Source of the DNA: Arenimonas fontis
GTDB taxonomy: Bacteria; Pseudomonadota; Gammaproteobacteria; Xanthomonadales; Xanthomonadaceae
Assembly (NCBI RefSeq): GCF_008386465.1
Contig: NZ_VUOD01000003.1
Location: forward strand, 124,001 to 188,000
Direction: 5' to 3'
Length of the DNA: 64,000 bases
This document shows positions 46,725 to 54,957 of this stretch, piece by piece (within the stretch, counting starts at the first letter, position 1; each line of letters begins with the position of its first letter). The notes under the pieces are model-generated. The model was not told the origin of the DNA. It ran no database searches and worked only from the letters and a program-made list of their open reading frames with translations. A program made the translations under genes and the position numbers.

Positions 46725-46755
46725 TTGACCTGGCTCAAGCGATGACCTGGCTCAA
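46725..46755 (+). promoter_or_regulatory. two tandem FNR/ANR-like boxes before ompW
   Basis: TTGACCTGGCTCAA (46725-46738) and ATGACCTGGCTCAA (46742-46755) are 17 bases apart start to start. The first matches eight of ten defined bases of TTGATNNNNATCAA. A possible -10 TGCAAT follows at 46792-46797. ompW is an FNR-type target in E. coli, which agrees with the reading. Confidence 0.55.
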
Positions 46756-46814
46756 CACCGGCGACCGGCGACGGCGGGAAACTGGCGACAGTGCAATAAC
46801 CACGGAGTCATCCC

Positions 46815-47423
46815 ATGCGCGCCTGTCTGCTGTTCGCCCCGATCGCCCTGGCCCTGGCCGCCCCGGCCCAGGCCATGGAAGCCGGCACCTGGACCTTCGG
46901 CCTCGGCGCCCATGGCGTCGTCCCGGCTTCCGACAACGGCCGCCTGGCCGGCGGCGCCCTCGCTGCCGACGTCGGTGACGACTGGCGGCCGACCGTCACC
47001 GCCGAGTACTTCTTCCGCGACAACTGGGGCATCGAGGTTCTGGCCGCCCTGCCCTTCGAGCACCAGATCGAACTCAACGGGGCGCGGGCCGGCTCGGCCA
47101 GGCACCTGCCGCCGACCATGTCCCTGCAGTACCACTTCGCCGGCGCGAGGGTTTCGCCTTTTGTGGGGCTGGGGCTGAACTACACCCGCTTCCTCGACGA
47201 GGACACCACCGGGCCGCTGGCCGGCGCCCGGCTGGACCTGGACGCGTCCTGGGGCCTGGCCGCGCATGCCGGTCTGGATTTTGCCGTCGGTCGGGGCAAG
47301 TGGCTGCGCGTGGACGCCCGCTGGATCGACATCGACACCGAGGTGAAGGTGGACGGTGCCGACGTCGGCACCGTGAAGATCGATCCGCTGGTCTACGGCG
47401 CCGCCTTCGTCTGGGCGTTCTGA
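46815..47423 (+). CDS. ompW: OmpW family outer membrane protein
   Basis: An eight-stranded outer membrane barrel of 202 residues. Signal peptide about 1-21 (ends APAQAME). GTWTFGLGAHGVVPASDNG, TAEYFFRDNWGIEVLAALPF, SLQYHFAGARVSPFVGLGLN and LDARW-like VDARWIDIDTEVKVDG follow the OmpW pattern, and it ends with the aromatic FVWAF. OmpW forms a narrow hydrophobic channel, linked with stress and low-oxygen growth. Two FNR-like boxes lie upstream, and a GGAG site precedes the ATG. Confidence 0.93.
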   Translation: MRACLLFAPIALALAAPAQAMEAGTWTFGLGAHGVVPASDNGRLAGGALAADVGDDWRPTVTAEYFFRDNWGIEVLAALPFEHQIELNGARAGSARHLPPTMSLQYHFAGARVSPFVGLGLNYTRFLDEDTTGPLAGARLDLDASWGLAAHAGLDFAVGRGKWLRVDARWIDIDTEVKVDGADVGTVKIDPLVYGAAFVWAF

Positions 47424-47454
47424 GCGGAGATAGCGCAGTTCATGGTCGCTGACG

Positions 47455-47460
47455 TACAGT
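47455..47460 (+). promoter_or_regulatory. -10 element, predicted leaderless nuclease transcript
   Basis: TACAGT ends eight bases before the ATG at 47469; no ribosome site lies between. Confidence 0.45.
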
Positions 47461-47468
47461 CCGCGGCC

Positions 47469-48317
47469 ATGAACCGCCGCCACGATCCGCCGGCCCGGCC
47501 CGGCCGCCTTTTCCCACTGCTGCTGGCCCTCGCGCTGGCCGCCCCCGCTGCCCAGGCCTGGAGCCGCCAGGGCCACGAGCTGGTCGCCGAGCTGGCCGAA
47601 GCCGACCTGAGCCCGGCCGCCCGTGACGCGGTTCGCGACCTCCTGTCGGACGAGCCGGTACCGACGCTCGCCGCGATCGCCGCCTGGGCCGACGACATCC
47701 GCGCCGAGGGCGGTGCGCTGGGCGAGGCCAGCAAGCACTGGCATTACGTCAATATCCCGGGCAGCGCTTGCGACTACGTGCCGGCCCGCGACTGCCCCGA
47801 CGGCGATTGCATCATCGGCGCCATCGCCCGCCAGCGCGCCATCCTGGCCGATGCCGGGCAGCCGAGGCGGGCGCGGACCGACGCCCTGAAGTTCCTCGTG
47901 CACCTGGTCGGTGACGCGCACCAGCCGATGCACGCCGGCTACCCGCACGACCGCGGCGGCAACGACTACCAGATCCAGTACCGCGGCAAGGGCGCGCCCG
48001 AGGGCGAGGGCACCAACCTGCACCGCGTCTGGGACTACTGGCTGCTGCGCAGCGCCAACCTCGATACGCCGACCTACGCCGCCCGGCTGCGCCGGCTCGC
48101 GCTTCCCGAGGCGCCGACCCCGGACCCAGAACACCCGGCCCGTGACTGGGCACTGGAGTCCTGCCGCCTGATCCATGCCGAGGGCCTGTACCCGAGCGAC
48201 CATGACATCGGCGACGACTATCTGGACCGCCACCGGCCGCTGGCAGAACGACGGATCCGCCTGGCAGGCGCGCGCCTGGCCGCACTGCTCAACGAGGTCC
48301 TCGACCCGGCACGCTGA
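47469..48317 (+). CDS. secreted S1/P1-type zinc nuclease
   Basis: Exported single-strand nuclease/phosphodiesterase of 282 residues with a trinuclear zinc site. Signal cleavage at AAPAAQA-W exposes Trp as the first mature residue, itself a zinc ligand in this family. Other ligands are visible in WSRQGHELVA, HWHYVNIP, VHLVGDAHQPMHAG, HDRGGNDYQI and NLHRVWDYW. It would degrade extracellular or periplasmic RNA and DNA and release nucleosides, which the CNT transporter elsewhere in the window could import. The TauE gene follows one base after its stop. Confidence 0.95.
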   Translation: MNRRHDPPARPGRLFPLLLALALAAPAAQAWSRQGHELVAELAEADLSPAARDAVRDLLSDEPVPTLAAIAAWADDIRAEGGALGEASKHWHYVNIPGSACDYVPARDCPDGDCIIGAIARQRAILADAGQPRRARTDALKFLVHLVGDAHQPMHAGYPHDRGGNDYQIQYRGKGAPEGEGTNLHRVWDYWLLRSANLDTPTYAARLRRLALPEAPTPDPEHPARDWALESCRLIHAEGLYPSDHDIGDDYLDRHRPLAERRIRLAGARLAALLNEVLDPAR

Positions 48318-48318
48318 G

Positions 48319-49077
48319 ATGGCAAGCCCGGACCATGCCGCCTGGCTTCTGGCGGGCCTGTTTTTCCTGATCGCCACGCTGTATTCCTCGGTCGGCCACG
48401 CCGGCGCCAGCGGCTACCTGGCGGCGATGGCCCTGCTGGGCCTGGCGCCGGAACAGATGCGGCCGACCGCCCTGGCCCTGAACCTGCTGGTCGGCGGTAT
48501 CGGCCTGCTGCGCTTCCACCGTGCCGGTCTGGTGCCCTGGCGCCGCTTGCCGCCGTTCGTGCTGGCTTCGGCGCCGGCCACCTACCTCGCGGCGCGGACC
48601 CCGGTGCCCCAGGAGACCTATGCGCTGGTCGTGGGTGCGCTGCTGCTCGTGGCCGCCTTGCTGCTGTTGCGCAGCGCGCTCCGGCAGCACGGGACGGGCG
48701 ACGAGCGGCCGCCGCGACAGGTGCGTTGGACGTACGCGCTGCCGGTCGGGGCCGCGATCGGAACCCTGTCCGGCCTGACCGGCACCGGCGGGGCGATCTT
48801 CCTGACTCCGCTGCTGCTGTTCGCGCGCTGGGCGCCGATCCGCGAAGCGGCCGGCCTGTCGGTGGCCTTCGTCTGGGTCAACTCGGTCCTGGGCATGGCC
48901 GGCGTCTGGCAGGCCACCGGGGCCTTGCCGACGGCATTGCCCTTGTGGCTGGCGGCGGTGGCGCTGGGCGGCATGCTGGGCAGCTGGCTGGGCGTTCACC
49001 GTCTGCCGCCGAGGGGGCTGCGCATCGCCCTGTCCCTGGTCCTGATGATCGCGTCCGGCAAGCTCCTGCTCGCCTGA
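48319..49077 (+). CDS. TauE/SafE-family sulfite exporter
   Basis: Inner membrane protein of 252 residues with about eight helices. The two conserved repeats are visible as VGHAGASGYLAAMALLGLAP near the N terminus and LSGLTGTGGAIFLTPLLLF in the second half. Members export sulfite or sulfonates. It starts right after the nuclease stop (TGAGATG), so it may be translationally coupled to that gene, yet it functionally fits the persulfide dioxygenase-like gene downstream: sulfite made there would leave the cell through it. Same-family proteins occur in BigR operons of Xylella and Agrobacterium. Confidence 0.9.
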   Translation: MASPDHAAWLLAGLFFLIATLYSSVGHAGASGYLAAMALLGLAPEQMRPTALALNLLVGGIGLLRFHRAGLVPWRRLPPFVLASAPATYLAARTPVPQETYALVVGALLLVAALLLLRSALRQHGTGDERPPRQVRWTYALPVGAAIGTLSGLTGTGGAIFLTPLLLFARWAPIREAAGLSVAFVWVNSVLGMAGVWQATGALPTALPLWLAAVALGGMLGSWLGVHRLPPRGLRIALSLVLMIASGKLLLA

Positions 49078-49123
49078 TCGGCGCATCGCCTGCCGACGGG
49101 GCCGGCGGCAGACGACAGACAGG

Positions 49124-49129
49124 CATAAT
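49124..49129 (+). promoter_or_regulatory. -10 element before the MBL persulfide dioxygenase-like gene
   Basis: CATAAT, preceded by GG, lies 30 bases ahead of the ATG; GGGAG is the ribosome site. No AT-rich BigR-type operator is seen here, so the gene may not be controlled directly by BigR. Confidence 0.45.
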
Positions 49130-49159
49130 CCGGACGGAACGGCTGCCGGGAGACAGGCG

Positions 49160-50026
49160 ATGAGCGGAGCGCGCGTCCTGCCGCATTACCATCCGGATAC
49201 GGGCACCTGGTCCTACGTCGTGGCCGATCCGGCCAGCGGCCGGGCCGCCCTGGTGGATCCGGTGCTGGACTTCGACCTGGCCTCCGGCCGCACCGGCACG
49301 CGCTCGGCACAGGCGCTGCTGGACGCGGTCGCCGACGGCGGCTGGCAGGTGGACTGGATCCTGGAAACGCACGCCCACGCCGATCACCTCAGCGCCGGCC
49401 ACTGGCTGAAACGGCGACTGCCCGGCGCCCGCCTGGCCATCGGCGAGGGCATACGCCAGGTGCAGAAGACGTTCCGCACGATCTACAACCTCGGCGAACA
49501 CTTCCCGGTGGACGGTTCCCAGTTCGACCAGCTGTTCGGCGACGACGAGGCCTTCATGCTGGGTGGCCTCCCCGGCCGGGTGATTCCGGTGCCGGGGCAT
49601 ACCGGCGACAGTGTCGCCTACCTGATCGGCGATGCCCTGTTCACCGGCGACTCGCTGTTCATGCCCGACGGCGGCACCGCCCGCTGCGACTTTCCAGGCG
49701 GCAGCGCCGCATTGCTGTACCGGTCCATCCGGCGCCTGTACCGGTTGCCGGACGAGACCCGCGTCTTCGTCTGCCACGACTACTGCCCTGGCGGGCGCGA
49801 GCCGCGCTGCGAAACCACGATCGGCGAGCAGAAGCGCGGCAACGTCCACGTCCGCGAGGGCACCACCGAGGCCGAATTCGTCGCCCTGCGCGAGGCCCGC
49901 GACGCCAGCCTGGTCATGCCCAGACTGCTTCTGCCGGCCATCCAGGTGAACATCCGCGCCGGCGCCCTGCCCGAGCCCGAGGACAACGGCGTGCGTTACC
50001 TCAAGTTGCCGGTGGACCGGTTCTAG
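49160..50026 (+). CDS. MBL-fold persulfide dioxygenase-like protein (Blh/ETHE1 family)
   Basis: Cytoplasmic non-heme iron protein of 288 residues. The metal motif is HAHADH (residues 71-76), with VPGHTGDS, FTGDSLFM and CHDY as further ligand positions. GTARCDFPGGSAALLYRSIR is typical of Blh and ETHE1-type persulfide dioxygenases, which convert glutathione persulfide to sulfite. It lacks a fused rhodanese domain. The gene ends 26 bases inside the convergent CMD gene of the sulfide operon. With SQR opposite and TauE upstream it completes sulfide oxidation. Confidence 0.9.
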   Translation: MSGARVLPHYHPDTGTWSYVVADPASGRAALVDPVLDFDLASGRTGTRSAQALLDAVADGGWQVDWILETHAHADHLSAGHWLKRRLPGARLAIGEGIRQVQKTFRTIYNLGEHFPVDGSQFDQLFGDDEAFMLGGLPGRVIPVPGHTGDSVAYLIGDALFTGDSLFMPDGGTARCDFPGGSAALLYRSIRRLYRLPDETRVFVCHDYCPGGREPRCETTIGEQKRGNVHVREGTTEAEFVALREARDASLVMPRLLLPAIQVNIRAGALPEPEDNGVRYLKLPVDRF

Positions 50027-50366
50027 CGGCCACCAGTTCGTCGAACGCGCGCAGGGTTTCGGCAGCGTAGATCATCGAAGGCCCGGCGCCCATGTAGATG
50101 GCCATGGCCACCGTCTCCAGCAGTTCCTCCCGGCTTGCCCCGGCGCGGATTGCCGCCTTCACGTGGAAACCGACGCAACCGTCGCAGCGGGTGGCGATGG
50201 CGATGCCGATGGCCAGAAGTTCCTTGATCTTGAGGTCCAGGACGCCGGGCGCCAGCGCTTCGCGCGCCAGGCTGCCGAAGGCCTTCATCGGCCCGGGCGC
50301 GCCCGCCCGCAGTTTGCTGATAGCGGCGTTGAGGTCGTCGATCAGGTCGGGATAGGACTGGCTCAT
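50001..50366 (-). CDS. AhpD-like carboxymuconolactone decarboxylase family protein
   Basis: A 121-residue helical protein of the CMD/AhpD fold. The redox motif CDGCVGFH (Cys61, Cys64, His68) is the AhpD-like active site, usual for alkylhydroperoxidase or disulfide-reducing members rather than true decarboxylases. It starts inside the stop of the RND permease gene (four-base overlap) and is the last gene of the SQR operon. Action on persulfides or peroxides formed during sulfide oxidation is an inference from context. Confidence 0.88.
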   Translation of the reverse strand: MSQSYPDLIDDLNAAISKLRAGAPGPMKAFGSLAREALAPGVLDLKIKELLAIGIAIATRCDGCVGFHVKAAIRAGASREELLETVAMAIYMGAGPSMIYAAETLRAFDELVAARTGPPAT

Positions 50367-53300
50367 GGGAGTTCCTTCCCGGCGCTGGCCCGGGTGCCCA
50401 ACTGCTGGCGGGCCCGGCGGGCGATGTGGTTGGCGTCCATGGCGCCGGCCTCCTTGCGCCTGGCACGGCGGCTGAGCAGGGCGAAGTACAGCAGCGGGAT
50501 CACCACCAGGGTCAGCAGCGTGGATACCAGGATGCCGGACACCAGCGATATCGCCAGGCCATTGAAGATCGGGTCGTCGAGGATGAAGAAGGCGCCGGCC
50601 ATGGCCGCCAGCCCGGTGAGGGCGATCGGCTGGGCGCGCACGGCGCAGGCCTCGATCACCGCGTCGGCCAGGGCCTGGCCGCCGGCAACGGCATGGTTGA
50701 TGAAGTCCACCAGCAGGATGGAGTTTCGGACGATGATGCCGGCCAGGGCGATCATGCCGATCATGCTGGTGGCGGTGAACTGGGCACCCAACAGGGCGTG
50801 CCCGGGCATCACGCCGATGACCGTCAGCGGGATCGGCGCCATGATCACCAGCGGCACCAGGTAATCGCGGAACTGCGCCACCACCAGCAGGTAGATCAGC
50901 AGCAGGCCGACCGAGTAGGCCAGGCCCATGTCGCGGAAGGTCTCGTAGGTGATCTGCCACTCGCCGTCCCACTTGATGGCGAACTTCGACACCTGCTCCG
51001 GCGCCGACAGGAAGCGCTGCTCGACGGCGATGCCGCCGAGCGGCCCGGTCGCGAGCTGGCCGACCAGGTCGAACATGCCGTACAGCGGGCTGTCGAGGGC
51101 ACCGGCCTCGTCGCCGGTCACGTACACCACCGGCAGCAGATCCTTGTGGTGGATCACCGGTTCCCAATCCACGCGCCGCACCTCGACCAGCTCCGACAGC
51201 GGCACCAGCCGGCCGTCGCCGGCGCGGACGCGCAGGGCCAGCAGTTGCTCCAGGCTGGCCTGGTCGCCCGCCGGCAGGCGTAGCCGCACCGGCACCGGGT
51301 ACTTGGAGGCGCCGTCGCGCAGCCAGGTGACATCGCGGCCCTCCACGCCCAACTGCAGGGCCTGGGCCACCGCCGCCTGGCTCACTCCGAGGCGCGCGGC
51401 ACGGTCGCGGTCGATCAACACCAGGTCGCGTCCGGCACCGGCCGCCTCGACGCTGGAATCCACGTCCACGATGCCCTCGGTGGCCTGGAAGCGGGCCTGC
51501 AGCTCCCGCGCCAGCTCGCGGGCGCGGGCCTGGTCGGGACCATAGATCTCGGCCACCAGCGGCGCCATCACCGGCGGCCCGGGCGGCACCTCGACCACCT
51601 TGACCGAGGCGCCGTAGCGCGCGCCGATCTCCGCCAGGGTCGGGCGGATGGTGCGGGCGATGTCATGGCTCTTGCGCTTGCGCGCGGCCTTGTCCAGCAG
51701 ATTCACCTGCAGGTCACCGACGTTGGCGCCGCTGCGCAGGTAGTACTGCCGCACCAGGCCATTGAAGTTCACCGGTGCCGATGTGCCGGCGTAGCCCTGC
51801 ATGTCCCTGACCTCGGGGAGGCCCGAGACCGCCGCCGCCATTTCCTGCAGCAGCGCGTTGGTGCGTTCCAGCGGCGTGCCCTCGGGCAGGTCCACCACCA
51901 CCTGGAACTCGGACTTGTTGTCGAAGGGCAGCATCTTCAGCACCACCAGCTGCAGCACGGTCAGGCCGGCCGCCAACACCATCGCGCCCAGCACGCCGAG
52001 ATAAAGCCAGCGGCGCCGGCGTGGGCCATGCACGCTGTGCAGGAACGGTCGCAACAGCCGCTCGAACACCGCGCGCAGCTTGCCTGCCAGCCCCTCGCCG
52101 TGGCTGTGCCCATCCTGTTCCACCCCCTCGGCCAGCTTGCGCGACAACAGCCGGTAGGACAGCCAGGGGGTCACCGTCAGCGCCACCATCAGGCTGAGCA
52201 GCATGCCCACCGAGGCATTGATCGGGATCGGCCGCATGTACGGACCCATCAGCCCGGATACGAAGGCCATCGGCAGCAGCGCGGCGATGACGGTGAACGT
52301 GGCCAGGATGGTCGGGCTGCCGACCTCGTCCACTGCCGCGGGAATGGCCTGCAACAGGCGCTTGCCGCCCATGCGCATGTGCCGGTGGATGTTCTCCACC
52401 ACGACGATGGCGTCGTCCACCAGGATGCCGATCGAGAAGATCAGAGCGAACAGCGACACCCGGTTCAGGGTGAAGCCCATGGCCCAGGATGCGAACAGGG
52501 TGATGGCCAGGGTCAGCACCACCGCCGAGCCGACCACGAAGGCCTCGCGCCATCCCAGCGCGAACAGGACCAACAGCACCACCGACAGGGTGGCGAACAC
52601 CAGCTTCTGGATCAGGGTCATCGCCTTGTCGCTGGCGGTGGCGCCGTAGTCGCGAGTGACCAAGGCATGCACGCCTTCGGGAATATGGGTGGCGCGCAGA
52701 TCGTCCAGCCGGCCGACAATCGCGTCGGTGATGTCGGAGGCATTGGCGCCCGGCTTCTTGGCAACGGCGATGGTCACTGCCGGATACGTCCGGCCATCCG
52801 GGGTGGCATGCCAGGCGTAATGGCTGGGCAGATCGGCGCCAGGCCGGATTTCCGCCACGTCGGAAAGGTACAGCGGCCGGCCCTCGGCCAGGCCGATCAC
52901 CAGCTCGGCGACCTGCTGGGCATCGGCCAGGTAGGTTCCCGCGGTCAGCGGCCGCACCCCTTCGCCGGTGACGCGTTCGCCGGCCTGGGTGACCACGTTG
53001 GCGGCGGCCAGGGCAGCGGCCAGGTCGTCTGCGGTCATGCCGTAGCTGGCCAGGCGGGTGGCGTCCAGCTCGACCACCACGGCCCGCTGCGGCGCGCCGA
53101 TGGTGTAGACGTCGCGAGTGCCGGGCACGCGCTTGAGTTCCGCTTCGAGGGTATGCGCGACTTCTGCCAGCTCGATGCCGCCGCGGGCGGGATCGGCGGT
53201 CCACAGTGTCACCGACATCACCGGCACGTCGTCGATGCCCATGGGCCGCACCAGCGGTTGGCCGACGCCCAGGCCGGGCGGCGCCCAGTCGGCGTTGGAG

Positions 53301-53662
53301 TACACCTGGTTGTACAGACTCACCAGCGCATCCTGGCGCGGCACTCCGACGGCAAACTCGACGGTGATCAGGGCCAGGCCAGGCCGGCTGACCGAGTAGA
53401 CGTGCTTGACCCCCTCGATTTCCGACAGCAGCTGCTCCAGTGGCCAGCTGACCAGGTTCTCGACATCCTCGGCCGGCGCGCCAGCGAACGGCACGATGAC
53501 ATTGGCCATGGTGACGTCGATCTGCGGCTCTTCCTCGCGTGGCGTGATCAGGGTTGCCGCCAGGCCCAACAACAGGCCGGCGATGGCCAGGATCGGGGTC
53601 AGCGGATTGGCCTGGAAGGCGCGGGCCAGGCGCCCCGACAGACCCAGGCGCGGCTCAGCCAT
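50363..53662 (-). CDS. RND efflux permease of the sulfide operon
   Basis: Large inner membrane pump of 1099 residues, of the RND superfamily but clearly different from the HAE1 pump elsewhere in the window. N-terminal NPLTPILAIAGLLLGLAATL is TM1, EEEPQIDVTMANVIVPFAGA starts the porter domain, and LFALIFSIGILVDDAIVVVE carries the TM4 proton-relay acids. TSMIGMIALAGIIVRNSILL marks TM10-11. Its start overlaps the adaptor gene by eight bases and its stop overlaps the CMD gene by four. The operon begins with SQR, so the cargo may be a sulfur species or sulfide-derived toxicant; no sequence feature proves this. Confidence 0.92.
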   Translation of the reverse strand: MAEPRLGLSGRLARAFQANPLTPILAIAGLLLGLAATLITPREEEPQIDVTMANVIVPFAGAPAEDVENLVSWPLEQLLSEIEGVKHVYSVSRPGLALITVEFAVGVPRQDALVSLYNQVYSNADWAPPGLGVGQPLVRPMGIDDVPVMSVTLWTADPARGGIELAEVAHTLEAELKRVPGTRDVYTIGAPQRAVVVELDATRLASYGMTADDLAAALAAANVVTQAGERVTGEGVRPLTAGTYLADAQQVAELVIGLAEGRPLYLSDVAEIRPGADLPSHYAWHATPDGRTYPAVTIAVAKKPGANASDITDAIVGRLDDLRATHIPEGVHALVTRDYGATASDKAMTLIQKLVFATLSVVLLVLFALGWREAFVVGSAVVLTLAITLFASWAMGFTLNRVSLFALIFSIGILVDDAIVVVENIHRHMRMGGKRLLQAIPAAVDEVGSPTILATFTVIAALLPMAFVSGLMGPYMRPIPINASVGMLLSLMVALTVTPWLSYRLLSRKLAEGVEQDGHSHGEGLAGKLRAVFERLLRPFLHSVHGPRRRRWLYLGVLGAMVLAAGLTVLQLVVLKMLPFDNKSEFQVVVDLPEGTPLERTNALLQEMAAAVSGLPEVRDMQGYAGTSAPVNFNGLVRQYYLRSGANVGDLQVNLLDKAARKRKSHDIARTIRPTLAEIGARYGASVKVVEVPPGPPVMAPLVAEIYGPDQARARELARELQARFQATEGIVDVDSSVEAAGAGRDLVLIDRDRAARLGVSQAAVAQALQLGVEGRDVTWLRDGASKYPVPVRLRLPAGDQASLEQLLALRVRAGDGRLVPLSELVEVRRVDWEPVIHHKDLLPVVYVTGDEAGALDSPLYGMFDLVGQLATGPLGGIAVEQRFLSAPEQVSKFAIKWDGEWQITYETFRDMGLAYSVGLLLIYLLVVAQFRDYLVPLVIMAPIPLTVIGVMPGHALLGAQFTATSMIGMIALAGIIVRNSILLVDFINHAVAGGQALADAVIEACAVRAQPIALTGLAAMAGAFFILDDPIFNGLAISLVSGILVSTLLTLVVIPLLYFALLSRRARRKEAGAMDANHIARRARQQLGTRASAGKELP

Positions 53663-54713
53663 CGCCGCGCTCCGCGCTCAGGTGTGCCAGCGCCGCCAGC
53701 GGATCGGCGGCGATGCGCTCGCCCTCGGCCAGGCCGGCCAGCACCTCCACCCGATCTTCGATTCGGCGGCCGAGGCGCACCTGGCGCAGGCTCACCCGAT
53801 TGTCGGTGCCGACGACGTAGACGGCCGTCACCTCGCTGCGCCTGACCAGCGCAGAGACCGGCACCATCAGCCGCGCCTGCTCGCCCAGTTTGAAGGCGGT
53901 CTTGACCGTCATGCCCGGCTGAAGGCCGGTCTCGGCCTCGGGCAGCTCGACCCGGACCCGGAAGCTGTGGGTACGCGGGTCCGCGTAGGGAAAGACGACC
54001 ACCCGTTCGGCCTGCAGCCGCCGGCCGCCGGGCAGCAGGACCGCGGCCTGCAGGTGCTCGCGGATGGCGTTGACGTCGGACTGGGGCACTTCCACGTTCA
54101 CCCGCAACCGGTTCAGGGACAGGCCCGACACCAGCGGCTGGCCGGGTCGCACCGCCTCGCCGACTTCGACGTGGCGCTCGGTCAGGATTCCCGAATAGGG
54201 CGCACGGATGACGGTGTAATCCACCTGTTCGCCGGCTTCGCTCAGGCCGGCGCGGGCGGACTCGAGGGCGGCACGGGCAGCATCGCGGCGGGCGCGGGCC
54301 TGGTCGAGCGCGGCGCGGGCCAGCAGCTGTTTCTCCACCAGCTCTTCGGTGCGGCGGAAGGCGGCTTCCGCCTCGGTGTAGTCGGCCTGGGCGGCATTGA
54401 GGGCGGCTGCGGCCCGCCGCTGGGCCGAGAGCTGTTCGACGTCGGTGAAGCGCACGACCACCTGGCCGGCCTCCACGTAGTCGTTGACGTCGAAGGGCAG
54501 CTCAACGACCCGCCCGGCGGTCTGCGCCGAAAGCGTCGCCTGGTTGACCGCCTCGACCACGCCATCCCAATGCCGCTCGCGCACCGATGTTTCGGCGCCG
54601 ACGACCAGCGTCTCGAACTGCACCGGCGGCCGTTCTGACGGGGCCGGTGCAGGCTCGGCGCATGCAGACAGCAGGGCCATCGCCAGCAGGGCCGGCAGCG
54701 GGAACGCACGCAT
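53655..54713 (-). CDS. RND periplasmic adaptor lipoprotein of the sulfide operon
   Basis: A 352-residue membrane-fusion protein. The lipobox is LLSAC at about residues 14-18. Lipoyl halves (LSAQTAGRVVELPFDVNDYV and VIRAPYSGILTERHVEVGEA) flank a coiled-coil hairpin with many Ala/Arg/Glu residues. Barrel-like domains follow with RVNVEVPQSDVNAIREHL. It overlaps the following permease gene by eight bases, and 11 bases separate it from the DUF2892 gene before it. It should link the permease to an outer membrane channel encoded elsewhere. Confidence 0.93.
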   Translation of the reverse strand: MRAFPLPALLAMALLSACAEPAPAPSERPPVQFETLVVGAETSVRERHWDGVVEAVNQATLSAQTAGRVVELPFDVNDYVEAGQVVVRFTDVEQLSAQRRAAAALNAAQADYTEAEAAFRRTEELVEKQLLARAALDQARARRDAARAALESARAGLSEAGEQVDYTVIRAPYSGILTERHVEVGEAVRPGQPLVSGLSLNRLRVNVEVPQSDVNAIREHLQAAVLLPGGRRLQAERVVVFPYADPRTHSFRVRVELPEAETGLQPGMTVKTAFKLGEQARLMVPVSALVRRSEVTAVYVVGTDNRVSLRQVRLGRRIEDRVEVLAGLAEGERIAADPLAALAHLSAERGDG

Positions 54714-54724
54714 CGCCGTCCCGC

Positions 54725-54928
54725 TTACTTGAAGGCGCAGCCGGACTTGATGCCCAGCTTGCCCAGCAACATCGCCGCCGGGCAGAAGCCGGTGAACGAT
54801 GCCTGCAGGAGGTTCAGGCCGACGAAGGTGGTCAGCAGCAGCCACCAGGGCGAAACGAAGTAGGTGAGCGCCACGCTCACGAGGATCATCACGCCGGCGA
54901 AGGCCATGACGGCACGGTCCAGATTCAT
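54725..54928 (-). CDS. DUF2892 (YgaP-type) membrane protein
   Basis: A 67-residue protein with two hydrophobic helices (about 8-25 and 27-45). The C-terminal FTGFCPAAMLLGKLGIKSGC is the signature of the membrane domain of the rhodanese YgaP, which also occurs as a free protein next to sulfide and rhodanese genes. The two cysteines may handle sulfane sulfur or sit near the SQR product site (inference). AGGAG stands seven bases before the ATG. It lies between SQR and the RND adaptor genes. Confidence 0.88.
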   Translation of the reverse strand: MNLDRAVMAFAGVMILVSVALTYFVSPWWLLLTTFVGLNLLQASFTGFCPAAMLLGKLGIKSGCAFK

Positions 54929-54957
54929 TTCTGCACTCCTTCTGGTCTTTGATCGGA

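Noticed and set aside
50001-50366. True carboxymuconolactone decarboxylase
   Set aside because: The CxxC...H site is that of AhpD-like redox members, and there is no aromatic-degradation gene nearby.
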